From the NCBI GenBank assembly GCA_050084515.1, contig CM114271.1, forward strand, positions 43,958,001-44,022,000: a DNA stretch of 64,000 bases. Direction: 5' to 3'. Below the pieces are notes generated by a model that was not told where the DNA came from, did not search any database, and was given only the letters and a program-made list of their open reading frames with translations. Of the stretch, positions 44,080 through 54,817 are shown piece after piece; the stretch's first letter is position 1; each line of letters opens with the position of its first letter. A program made the translations under genes and the position numbers. Origin of the DNA: Blasia pusilla. Lineage: Eukaryota > Marchantiophyta > Marchantiopsida > Blasiales.

Positions 44080-44540
44080 TGATCAGGTTTGGTTGTGGGG
44101 AGATGATTAGGAGCGAGCATTTCAAAAGCTCAAGGACATGTTGACGTCCTCATCCATTTTACAGAGACCAATTAGGGGTTGCCCATTCCAATTACATGCG
44201 GATTGGAGCATGTTGGGTCTAGGAGCAGTGCTTACTCAGAGGGATGACGAGGAGAGGGAGTTCATTGTGGCTAACGCGAGCCAATCGAACAACATTGTAG
44301 AGGCAAAGTACAACTCCTACAAGGGAGAGTGCTTGGATGCAGTGTGGGCCGTGGCACACTTCAGGTGCTATGTATTCGACAACCCTTTCACACTTATCAC
44401 CAATGCTAAGGTTGTTGATGGAGTCCGACAAGGTTACAGGAAAGCTTGCCATGCGGGCTCTATTACCATAGGAGTATGAGTTCGAGGTGGTTCACAAGCC
44501 AGGTCGGCTGAACCAAGATGCGGATGGGTTGATTTGTAAA
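44080..44540 (+). pseudogene. RNase H region of the gypsy element
   Basis: QLHADWSMLGLGAVLTQRDD (about 44185-44250) and YNSYKGECLDAVWAVAHFR (44310-44370) are typical of the gypsy RT-RNase H junction. A frameshift near 44405 is followed in another frame by YEFEVVHKPGRLNQDADGL. Confidence 0.85.
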
Positions 44541-44600
44541 CCATGACTGCATCACAGAGACGACACAGGAGCTCGATGGCATGGAGAGAGTAATGAGGAG

Positions 44601-45870
44601 ATGGTGCCATGTTGGCATGCATCTGCCTATCTTTGTTGGTTGACTATGGCAGGTCAACCCCAAGTGGTGACTCCAGTGGTGGGGTCGGATGATGAGTCTT
44701 TAGAACTGGAGGTCAGTGAGGAGGCAACAAGTGGTCGTGATATCCATGACAACGTGGAGGTTGTGGAGTTCATACGTACTAGCATCATAGCGAGCACAGT
44801 GAGTGCTAGGGAGCGAGATCGGATCCTACAAAGAGCCACCAGGTTCAGGTGGGAGGAGACTCACATTTTGCGAGTATGGGGAGATGGTAGGATAGGAGTG
44901 GTGCCTCATCCTTCCCACCAAGCACATGTAGTGCGACATGCCCATGAGGAGTTGGGCATTTTGGAGTAAACCGTACTTACAACTTACTCCAGGTTCAGGA
45001 TTGGTGGTGCGGTATGCACACTGGGGTACAACAGCTTGTGGCCACATGTATGGTATGTAACCCAATGCGAGCATCCTTCAATGCTCCCACTACGCAGTTA
45101 CATCCTTTGCCAATTATGGGTTTAGGTTATTGGTGGAGTTTAGACTTCGCGGGACCTTTGCCATTGACGGGGCGTCATCATAGGTACGTATTGGTCATGG
45201 TGGAGCATTTCTCCAAGTGGATAGAGTTGGTGGCACTACCGGACAAGGCGAGCGAGGGAACAACTTATGCATTTCTAGATCGTGTGCTTAGTCATTATGG
45301 TGCACTAGCGGAGGTGTTGACTGACCAGGGTACCGAGTTCAGGGGAGAGTTTCAGAACTTGTGTGATCAGGCGCTGATAGATCACCGCACCACGTTAAGA
45401 GATCATCCTGAGGCGGATGGGCTGGCGGAGAGAGTAATACAGACACTGAAGAGAGGATTGTGCAAGTATGGCTTGAAGCGGAGACAATTGAGGGAGTGAG
45501 ACCTATAATTGCTCTGGTTGGCTATGGATTATCGCTTTAGTCGGCAAGTATCCTTGGTGTCATTTTCATCGTACTTTTTGCTCTTTGGGAGAGAGCCAGA
45601 TTAACCTGCAGCTATTCGACGTGACATGGCGAAGGTGTTGGATCTTGATGATCCAGATGTGTGGGTACAAGCATGTTCTCAGAGGGTAGAGATTTTTTGT
45701 AGAGTTATGCCCATGGCCTTTGAGAACTTAGCTATTGCTTAGCATAGGGATATATTGAGATACGCGACCATTCATGGAGGAGGTTATCATCCAGGGATTA
45801 GGAGGTTTCATCCTGGAGATTATGTGTATTTACACTAGGCGGCACCCGCGACGCTAGATGTCATTGCAGG
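44601..45870 (+). pseudogene. Integrase of the gypsy element
   Basis: The zinc-binding front (HQAHVVRHAHEELG near 44918-44955, then CMVCNP near 45047) leads into the catalytic core. The core reads WSLDFAGPLPL (45133-45165), VMVEHFSKWIEL, VLTDQGTEFRGEF (45315-45355) and GLAERVIQT (45420-45445), supplying the D, D, E residues. A frameshift lies near 44965 and stops occur at 45497 and later. The C-terminal part (HPGDYVYLH near 45808) is the usual barrel region. Confidence 0.9.
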
Positions 45871-45886
45871 GCGCACGATCCTACGT

Positions 45887-46180
45887 GTGCACCAGGTGTT
45901 ACCGACCGGAGTCGTCATGTTGGAGGGACGGGATGGTATGATTTGGAAGGATCATGTGCGTAACTATGTGCCATGTCATCTTTTGAATGTGGACAAGACA
46001 ATGGATCCGAGCTTGGCAGTGGTACCTGCAGGCTTGAGGTGTATGTTGTGTGGATCTGCGAGGGATGCATCCACCATGTTGATATGTGATGGTTGTTCTC
46101 GAGGATGGCATATGTCATGTCTGATCCCTCCTCTTGATGTAGTTTCTACGAGACGATGGATATGTCCGAGATGTGTATAG
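45887..46180 (+). pseudogene. PHD finger fused to the integrase C-terminus
   Basis: After the barrel region (GMIWKDHVRNYVPCHLL) comes a full Cys4-His-Cys3 pattern between 46040 and 46178: CMLC, CDGC, WHMSC and WICPRC. PHD fingers bind histone H3 tails, mostly H3K4. This stretch has no stop and keeps all eight ligands although the rest of the element is decayed. It takes the place that a chromodomain has in chromoviruses, suggesting a role in choosing integration sites. Confidence 0.88.
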
Positions 46181-46245
46181 GGTAGTAGCTCAGGTCAGGG
46201 AGATGTGTATTTTCTATCTGGAGTTAGGGGGACCAAATTGCCAGC

Positions 46246-46256
46246 TAGGGGGGCGG
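46246..46256 (+). other. Probable polypurine tract
   Basis: A TAGGGGGGCGG run lies directly before the first base of the right LTR, where second-strand synthesis would be primed. Confidence 0.5.
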
Positions 46257-46873
46257 TTGTGTGATCTTGATGTATATGTATGAGTTGATTTCTGTACATA
46301 TGTGGATCTGCCCGTATGTGGGGAAAATTGGTGTTTTATGGTGTGGATGTGACCAACGATGTATGTTGTGTAGCAATGTGTTTGCGCACGATAATTGTCA
46401 TATTTGAGTAGCCGATAGGCCGAGATCTATCGTGGATAGGGCATAGGAGCCAGTGGACTGTCTTGAGTGTAACTTTGTCCCGAGGTGTTGGATGAGGTTG
46501 AAGATAGGTCTGTTGTGTCAAGAACGTCGTTTCTGACAACTTTCCTGTTAAGGTCTTTCACAATCGAGTGACTTGTTGAGTAGGTGATCCGCCCTTGGTA
46601 ACCTGTGCGTGCAGGTTACCAAGAGGATAGCTATTTTTAGGGGAAGAGCCTTTTGGCTCTTCCCAAACCTATATAAGGAAGGAAGATGGCTTTCCTAAGC
46701 CATCTTTCTAATGTTGGGTCGTTGGAGCACCTCTCTTGTTGTGTGTGAGATAGAACCAGGGTGCTAGCGTCTGGATTTCCTGAGAGCACAGGATGGACGA
46801 GGCTCAACATGCCGATGTAGATTAAGGAGTGGAGTTTAAGACCGGATGTGCCGTTTTTACTACTCTTATTTTT
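46257..46873 (+). repeat. 3' LTR
   Basis: It starts after the purine tract with TTGTGTGATC. The last ~478 bp match the left LTR. TATA box at 46670-46677; hairpins at 46594-46623 (12-bp arms), 46641-46664 and 46683-46706. Confidence 0.8.
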
Positions 46874-46874
46874 G

Positions 46875-47005
46875 TTGTGGGATCTCGATGTATATGTATG
46901 AGTTGATTTCTGTACATGTGTGGATCTACCCGTGTGTGGGGAAGATCGGTGTTATGTGGTATGGATGTGACCAGCGATGTATGTTGTGTAGCGATGTGTA
47001 TGCAC
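46875..47005 (+). repeat. Extra LTR head fragment after the 3' LTR
   Basis: GATCTCGATGTATATGTATG and the ~120 bp after it repeat the first part of the right LTR (46262-46395) with about 10% difference. It looks like the beginning of a second, tandem LTR. Confidence 0.75.
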
Positions 47006-47164
47006 ACAAAATTTGCAACAAGATAAAGTTGGTAATATCCATGTATTTGGATGATCTAGGTAAGCATATTGATCTTCCTTGTTCCTAGTGAGTGAGGGAT
47101 GAAGTAGATGGCAATACAAGGAATGTTCCAAGACTTATGCCTTGAAAATGTAACAAACCATGCG

Positions 47165-47420
47165 GGTGTTAGAGCATTTCATACGGAGGAGACAAAAGAC
47201 AACGGATGGGAATATATCAAGGTTTTGCATAAATCAAAGATTTGGTAAAAGAAATTCAAAAACTTCTCAAATATTCAATCCCAAATATTTTTGGGAAATT
47301 GAAAACCCGAATGTTAAATAAGTTTTCGGAAAATTTCTTGAAAATTCCATCTTAAATATTTTGCTAAACCTTGTTAGGAATGTGGATACGCATCATGCAA
47401 AATTATGTGTGAAAGTCCCT
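47165..47420 (+). pseudogene. hAT BED-finger fragment with internal insertion
   Basis: RRRQKTTDGN at 47190-47215 and HHAKLCVKVPLYVQRDL at 47390-47435 match the hAT copy at 27195-27100, where the two parts are joined. About 170 bp (47212-47382) separates them here. That block is AT-rich and starts and ends with AAGGTTTTGC/GCTAAACCTT, an imperfect inverted repeat, as a small MITE would. Confidence 0.55.
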
Positions 47421-47435
47421 CTTTATGTGCAACGA

Positions 47436-48284
47436 GATCTCTAATTCTCTTGAAGATGAAAATCATGGAAAATCGATAGAGGACGGAAGTGACGATTATT
47501 CTCACAATCGAGCGAAGTGGAGATGATGCTATTCCATCCAAATTTGCAAGACATAAGAAATAGCTTTTTGTGTCTAACTTAGAGGAATTTATAAATGTGA
47601 CACTGAATGGAGATCGCGACAAATGTAAAGGAATATCTTGGTTGATGTAATTGAGTCGCAACACCATAAGGAAACAAGTTGATCCTAGGTGTATAATAAG
47701 AAAAAAGATGGGATAATTAGAAAAAATTGCAATTTTTTCCAAGGTTTTCCCTTAATTAATATTTGATGGGAAGGGAAAAGTGAATTTTAATTGAGAAGTG
47801 GAATTACTTAGAAGAGTGGAATGTTACTTTTCCAAGGTTTCAAAAACTAAAGATTCTATTGAAATTTTGAAATGAAAAATATGGTTATTTTTTACAATAA
47901 TCATGTTAATTCATATTTGATATTTTGGGACAAGAAAATAAATTTGAATGGAAATAAAAAATTATTTTATTAATTAGAATTAACTAATAATCATACTATT
48001 AAGGGCGTTAGCCCTAGGTGAGATGCTCCTAATGAAGGCCTTGTGTGAAGCCTTTCAGTTATTGTTTAATTTTGCCTATACTAAGAACACCAATTTTGAC
48101 AAATTTGGTCTTTTAGAAAGCTTCATTTTGTTCTAATATGATTATTCATTAATATGTAAGGGTGGATGACTTACGACTTAAAGTATATGACTTGGAATAA
48201 TAAATACATTCTTCCCTTAGTCATTTGACATTCTACATAGGGGAATTACCCTTAAGAGTGATCTATATATATTTTTGGATATAT
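47436..48284. other. AT-rich non-coding stretch
   Basis: No gene recognised; the minus-strand frame at 47374-47742 overlaps the hAT fragment and has no domain. Confidence 0.4.
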
Positions 48285-49240
48285 GGCCTATGAATTAATA
48301 GGATCTTAGATTAGTGTAATGATCCATGACTTAGGATTTAGGGTTTTGAGTGTTTAGGCTTAGGTTTTAGAATTCTACATTCATGAATTATAAACATTTG
48401 GATATATTTTTTAGGATTTATGGCCAATAAATGAATAAGATTAATGAGTGTAAGGGTGACAATATGATTTAGGGTTTAGGATTTCCAACGTATTGCTTGG
48501 GTTTTATGGATTATGGTAGTTGTTTTGGATTTAAGAACATTAGGGTATATCGCTTAATAGTCTTTAAGGCCAATAAAGTGTAATATGATTGTTATTAGGG
48601 CTTAGGCTTGAGGGCTTACGACGTATGACTTGGGTTTTAGGGCTTAGGGTTTAGGGGAGTGATGTTTTTAATAACCTATGGAAGTTATATTGCTTAATAG
48701 TACAAAATTTTATGGCCAATGAATTTATAGGATTATCAAGTGTAAGGGTGTATGACTTAAGGTTTAGGGTTTATCGCGTATAACTTGGATTTTAGGGCTT
48801 AGGGTCTAGGGTAGTTTTTTTGGTTTAATAACATTGGGAAATATTTCTAAATAATAGTATATATGGCGAATGAATTAATAGGATTATAACGTGTAAGGGT
48901 ACATGACCTAGGGTTTAGGGCTTACGACCTATGGCTTGGGTTTGAGCATTTAGGATTTAGGGTAGTTTTTTTTAGGCTTCATAACATATGGGCTTATTGT
49001 TTAGTATTTATAGTGGCCAATGAATTAATAAGATTCTATAGTGTAAGGGTTTATGCCTTAGGGTATACGGGTGAGGGTTTAGGATGGAGGCCGTGTGTTC
49101 ATAGTTTAATATGATTTGCGTGTATTGCTTGGTGTTTATGGCCAATCAATGGATAAGATATAGCCTAAGGGTGTATGGTTTTGGTTTTAGGATGTAAGGT
49201 GACCAGGTGTATGACCTAAAGATGTATGAAAGATGTAGGA
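48285..49240. repeat. ~145-bp tandem repeat with telomere-like words
   Basis: The anchor GGCCAATGAATTAATAGGAT recurs at about 48285, 48422, 48571, 48713, 48865, 49014 and 49140, with steps of 126-152 bp. Each unit holds GTGTAAGGGTGTATGACTTA and two to four TTTAGGG or TTTTAGGG words, the plant telomere unit. Confidence 0.85.
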
Positions 49241-50466
49241 TGTGGGACCTACCAATATACAGGGTGTAGTAAACCCGATTTTCATCTAATTTTCAAATGG
49301 ATGAGCATATAATTATGAATGGATTTAACAATTTAGGTTGAAATCATCAATTGGACCCGGTACATTGTGGAGAAATTTTTAAGAGTTAGCTCGGATAATT
49401 AAGTGTCTAAGATTGTAAATTAATTCTTAGACTACTACTTCGTACAAGTTGGAGGTAGATGCCTACAAGATTGATTTGAGATTAGTATGGATTCAAACAA
49501 GGAAATTTCAACTTAATTATTTTTTTCCAACCAACATAACATCCACTAACCAAATATTACTAATTTAGTTAGTGAATGTTATTTTGATGAGAATAGTGGA
49601 AGGGGAAGAGTAAATATTATTCAAAATTTTATGAAAGAAGGAAATTATTTATATAAATTAAATGATTATTTTAACTGAAATCTTATAAATTTTTTAAAAA
49701 TAAAATTATACTTAAATTTAAAGTATAAATATATATTATTAAAAAAAGAATTTTCGTGCGCTAACTTCACGATTAAATACCGATTAAAAAGAAATCATTC
49801 AAATGAAACCCGGGAGTCACATGTGTGCACGTGACCGTCCTCTCGAAATGTGGGACGGGCTTTCGCAACGGTCATTTCGCCGTCGGGACAGAAACGGTGG
49901 CCTGTGGTTCGGGAAAGCCTGCAACGGTCAGGTGACCGTTCCTCCTCGAGGGTTTGAAACTTCCTCTTCGAAATTCCACTCAGGATGGGCACTAACGTAA
50001 TCCTTCCTAAACGCAGTCTAATGTAGGCTAGCAGTTCTCTTCTCTGTTCCTCGTTGCTGAAAGCGTCTGCGTTTTGTTTTCTATTCATCGTACTTTGCGA
50101 CATTCCGTTTTAGGTTCAGACAATCTCGCTCTTCTGTTCCGACCCCGACCCTGTTCAAAATTCACCCCTTCATTTCGTTTTCAATGCTTACTGAGACTAT
50201 TTTTTCTACCTGCTGTACACTTCGATCAGTGGTGCCACTCTTTCAATTTTGTTGTCTTCTACTTCGAGAGATTCCTGTGTGTTTGCATAGATTGGTGTAG
50301 ATACTTGGCACCCGTTTCCATTTACGCCTGGTTTGCGCGCCTGTTCCCATGCGCCTACTCACTCCTACTATGCGAAAGCACAGTCACTGAAGGAGAAGGA
50401 TTCCACGACGGGAAAGAGAAAGAGATCGTGAATTTCCGAGGATTTGTGGTACAGGAATTGTTGGCG
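49241..50466. other. AT-rich stretch, then 5' region of the SAP-like gene
   Basis: 49241-49800 is AT-rich with no gene. 49800-50466 is GC-richer and probably holds the promoter and 5' untranslated region of the gene starting at 50467. It has no ATG in frame with that gene. No clear TATA box close to the start. Confidence 0.45.
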
Positions 50467-53400
50467 ATGGCTGGAGGGAGGAAGAGTGTTGGTTCTGTGA
50501 ACTTTCACGAACTTCCGCGCAAGCGGTTGCAGTCGTTATGTAAGAAGCACGGATTCCCGGCAAATAAAACCAACCAGGCGATGGCTGATGCGCTTTCGGC
50601 TCTTCTGAATGTAAGTGAAACACGTCCCATTGCACTGCAATTTCGTTCGTTTCCCTGGCGTGCTCCGGACTGCGCATAGAACCCCTTCAGAGCTGCTGTT
50701 CGTGATTCTCGCACTACGCTCAGTGGAGACGTCGAAGCATTGCCCTGCGACTGGTATCACAAACAAAACCTCTACGTTTTGGCGGGGATGAATCACACTT
50801 TTGCCGTGAGACTATCGCGCTGTGCATATTGCCAACATCAAATCTCTTCCCCTGCAAGCACTGTCAGGCATTCGAGTCTAAAATCAGTTTGCTGTCGTAG
50901 ACGCAGGAGCAAGTGAGCCACAGTATCGCCCTAGACAGTCCAACTATGACTAGCCAAAGTAGTCGTTTCTCTCCTAAGGATATGGAGGCGAGTCCTATGG
51001 TATGTGCCAAAAGTCTCCTCTTCTCCAGCAACAGATGTATCTGGGAATATCAGAGAGCGCTCGTAGTAGTCTCGCCAAAACGAAATAACATAAGCATCAT
51101 CAACTTTAAATGGTTGTTCTCTCTGGTCGTAAGCTTTTGTAGAATTTTGTATTGAGTTTGCTGCTTGTGCTTCGGTTGAAGACTGTGAAACGCACGTCAG
51201 GAGCTTATGACGAGGACTCGCTGCCGACTATTTCTGCGTCACAGCAGGAGAGTTTAGAAGTTCTGAGCACTACTCTCCCAGAGATTTTGCTCGAAGATTC
51301 AGTACGGATGGATGTTGCACACGGACACAAGGAATTGGAGGGCGTGGAATTTAGCGAGAGTACCGACCTGAAGGAGTCTGAGGAGAAAGGAGAGAACCTG
51401 CTAGATACGACAGGGTGGAAGGATATGGATGTTGGCGAGAGCAACCCAATTATGATCTCTCAAGAAGAGACAACATCAGCTATCATGGAGTCGAAGGACA
51501 TGGAGTGTAGCGAGATCTTGGAAAATGCGGTCTCTCCAAAGGAAACAGTGACTTCATCAGCAATGACAGAGTCGAAGGATATGGATTGTAAGGGGGTCAT
51601 CGAAACGCGGAACTCTCCACCAAAAAGAGGGCCTTCCTTAGGAATGACAGACCCGGTGGAGATGGATTGTAGCCATGTCCTTGGAATTATGCCAAATCCA
51701 GAGAAAAGAGAGATGCCCATCGCAATGACAGAGTCGAAGGAGATGGATTGTTGGGACCTCTCTACAGAGGGAGCAGACATTTCACTAGAAATCACAGAGT
51801 CAAACAAAATGCACTCTGATATCATCTCTGCTGAGGAAGAAGGGACTTCAGTAGAGATGACAGATTCTGAATCCACTGCTTTGACCACTGTGAATTGCGG
51901 CGATTTCACTTCAGAGCAAACAGGGACGCTCGTGGAGTTCACAGACTCCGACTCTATTGCGATCACTTCTCTGGAATGTGAAGAGTTCTTCCCAGAGAGA
52001 GCAGAAACCTCTGTAGACATGAACAAATCTGAAGGCACTATCACGAACATAATCCAGCAGGAAACGCCTCTCCCACTCTCTATCATGCCTCATTCTCCGC
52101 CAACGGAAATTTTTGTGTCAAGTGACGAGGGGGTCCGGCTGTTCGTAGACTTGAACAACCTAGGTTTTCCACGATTAGACATGCTGGTGCCAAACGAGGG
52201 TGCTGTCAATATAAGTATGTTGACACAGAGTTTGGCAAGCGATAGTTTGAGAAGAGAGTGTAAGCAAGGAATGAGTACAGACAGTATGGAAGAAGAGATC
52301 CTTGGGAGGAACAAGACTTCGACGAAATCAGAGCAGACTTGCCCCCAAGGGGTTGGCACGATGGGAGCCCAGGAGTCTAGACGGGGTGAGCAAAACGATA
52401 TCTTCACTATCGGCCCAAGAACCAATATTTCCACGCTGATGAGTTTTGCTGGATCTGTGAAGAGCGGACCATTTTCTTCTGAAGAAATCCCCCCTCTGAC
52501 GGTGTCCTTCGGGAGCCCGGTGACTTTAGCTTCTCCCTGTTTGACCAACGTATTGTATAGTCAGAAAGCAGAAGAGTGTTCCGATGGTCTTGTGTCGATT
52601 ACGGATCAGATCCACGTGAAACCGCTCGAGTACCGCTCTCAGGAGAGTGAGAAGGGATCTATGGAAGGGGCTGCTGCAGCCGAACCTCTCTCCGAGAAAC
52701 AATCTGTGCAGGTGGGTTTCAGATGACTGCTTGCATGTGGCAGCCCTATGATGCTTCGATTGCAGTTGATTGACATTCTTGATTTACCCGGGGTCTTGTC
52801 TTCTCACTGTAAAACTTGTCTCTACTTGCAGAGTTCCACCAATTTCCAATCTGAAGAACAGACGAGAAGGTTAGTTCTTTTCCTGCCGCTAAAATTACCT
52901 TGAAGAGATCTTGAATTCTGGCAGCAGGTGTTGAGGTTTACTCATATTCCAAACTGTATGTTTCAGTTGCAGATCCGAAGTCTGTTCTCCGGTCGAAGGC
53001 CGTGTGAAAGTGATTGTGAATATGCTGCAGAGGAATGAAGGGGAGAGAATGTCAAGCATAACTCCCTCTGCCACTCGTAAGGACAACTACAAACAATCCC
53101 CGCTTGTAAGGTCATCCCGTATTGCAGCAGATATAGAACGGGCGTCTAGGATGGGTCAAATCAAAAGGACAACGATCTTGGCTGGTAGAAGGTTAATACA
53201 GCAACCAATTAATTCGTTACTCTCACTTGAAGACGATCTGACGGGCGGCACGGTTGATAGGATTACATCGGCTTCAGAAACCAGAGAGGTCCATGTCGAA
53301 GAGAATCCAGAGTTCGAAGCTCTCGCGGGAGTAGCGTTGCAGGAGTGTGGAAGTCCACCTACAGATCACCAGAAGGTCGTAGTAAGTAATATCACAAAGT

Positions 53401-54817
53401 CAGATCTGTCTCGTTCACAGGACTTTCTGGGCAGAGGATCAAGGCAGGTACCAATAGCTCCATCGCGCTCACTTGGGGACGGTCTGATGGCTGCCGATAC
53501 GATTGCGTCAGCTTCAGAATGCAGAGTGGCCATTCCCGATGGGAATCCGGGATCAAGAACTCCGCCACCGGTAGTAGCGTCGACACGATTCGCCAGCCAC
53601 CACACAGACGCTCAAAAGTTTTTGCGAAATAAGGTGACAGTAGCAGATTTCTCTCCTTCACACGACAAAGAACTGAGTACCACTGGATTTTTAGGCATTA
53701 AATTCCTGCCATTCGAAAGGGAGTCAGCACTAGCCCCAAGTGCGTGTTTACCTGCAAGTGATCAGATATCCGGGGTAGAAGAGACTGACTCTACTGTCGT
53801 CTCAGCCCCACGGAGCGATGAGACCGTGGGCGCTGGTCTTCAAAGGAATGAGGGTGCAGGTAACCCGGTGACCACGGGGGTAAACCTTGTGTCTGAAGCT
53901 TGGATGTATAAACCCACGAAGCTGCCAACTGAAAAGTTCCAGAAGGTGAAGGAGAAGAACCGGCGCATTGGGTCTGCCATTGAGAGAAAGCTTGAGCACA
54001 TGGAAAGAGTGGCCATCTCAGTGGCTACCAAGGGTGAGCTCTCGAACAGAAGCTCGGTGGTAGCTGAAGTTCGCTCCAAAGCCGAGACCGCTGCCGCAGC
54101 AGCATCACCGACGTCTGTGTCGATGGATGATCAAGGGGAATCCATTTCCGATCGTGTCGATGTCGATATGATGGAAGTGTGTACGCCAGTTCACTCAGCA
54201 AAGAATGCGAGAGAGATCCCCGCATCAACCTTGAGTCCACTAGATGGTAATCTACCACTTGGAATGGAGGCCGTGGGACCGTCGCCGAAACCAAGCACTC
54301 CGAAGTCATCGGGCTCCTTTTTGGATGAGATTCTCCGGCAGACTAGTGTTGGCAAGGAAAATATCGCCAGCAGTATTTGTGCGAAGGAGAATGACAGGTT
54401 GAGAAGGCACCAAGAACTACACAAAACCCCACTAACGGGAAGGTCGAAAGAAAAGGCCCTCAGAGCTGCTGAGATCAAAGCTGCGTGCCACAGGGAAAAG
54501 ATTTTGAGGAATCGTCGTGGGTTCCTCCAAGAGACGGATTTGGAGGCGAGCTTGGTGAGTGCATGGACATACTCTTTTCTTTTTGCTTTGAGCGTACAGA
54601 AATCTCCTATCGTTTTGACTTCCTGGAACTCGACTGAAATCATCCCTCAAAGAATGCATAATAATAGATCTGAAAGTACACAATTTTTTCATTGTGGAGG
54701 TTATGTGCGTGAAGAGATGAAAGATATTTTGTGTCCAGTTTTCCTAAGTGCGACTGTGTCTAGCAGAGCACCTCAGCAAACCAATCCAAGCAAGTGGGAC
54801 TCAGCAGACTGTTGTGA
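50467..54817 (+). CDS. SAP-like, KEN-box protein; possibly spindle-associated
   Basis: Six exons: 50467-50610, 50907-50999, 51182-52711, 52832-52869, 52967-54554 and 54767-54817. Each boundary is GT-AG and the phases agree, giving 3444 nt (1147 aa); the last exon is short and less certain. 50467 is the first ATG in frame. Residues about 15-47 (LPRKRLQSLCKKHGFPANKT) form a SAP-like helix pair that could bind DNA. Exon 3 (residues 80-589) is acidic and repeats a TESK(D/E)MDC-like word about every 30 residues. The C-terminal 150 residues are basic and helical and contain two KEN motifs, 1065-1067 and 1075-1077, which can be APC/C degrons. SAP-like front, KEN and basic tail resemble the layout of animal NuSAP, a mitotic microtubule protein, but I see no sequence match. 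Function is therefore unproven. It looks intact. Confidence 0.8.

Larger units (their letters stand above)
38272..46873 (+). mobile_element. Ty3/gypsy retrotransposon with DNA methyltransferase and PHD finger
   Basis: An 8.6-kb LTR element. The order read from the sequence is LTR, gag with zinc knuckle, aspartic protease, C5-cytosine methyltransferase, reverse transcriptase, RNase H, integrase, PHD finger, LTR. The protease-RT-RH-IN order is that of Ty3/gypsy. Every coding part is interrupted by stops or frameshifts, so this copy is non-autonomous now. The two LTRs have clearly diverged (about 10-15% by eye over the shared part), which points to an old insertion. Many stops are TAG/TGA at sites where C-to-T or G-to-A change explains them. 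No clear target duplication was found, because the 5' LTR appears shortened. A primer binding site was not identified with confidence. Confidence 0.9.

Noticed and set aside
51460-52086. Minus-strand frame of 208 codons
   Set aside because: Antisense reading of the repetitive exon 3 of the SAP-like gene.
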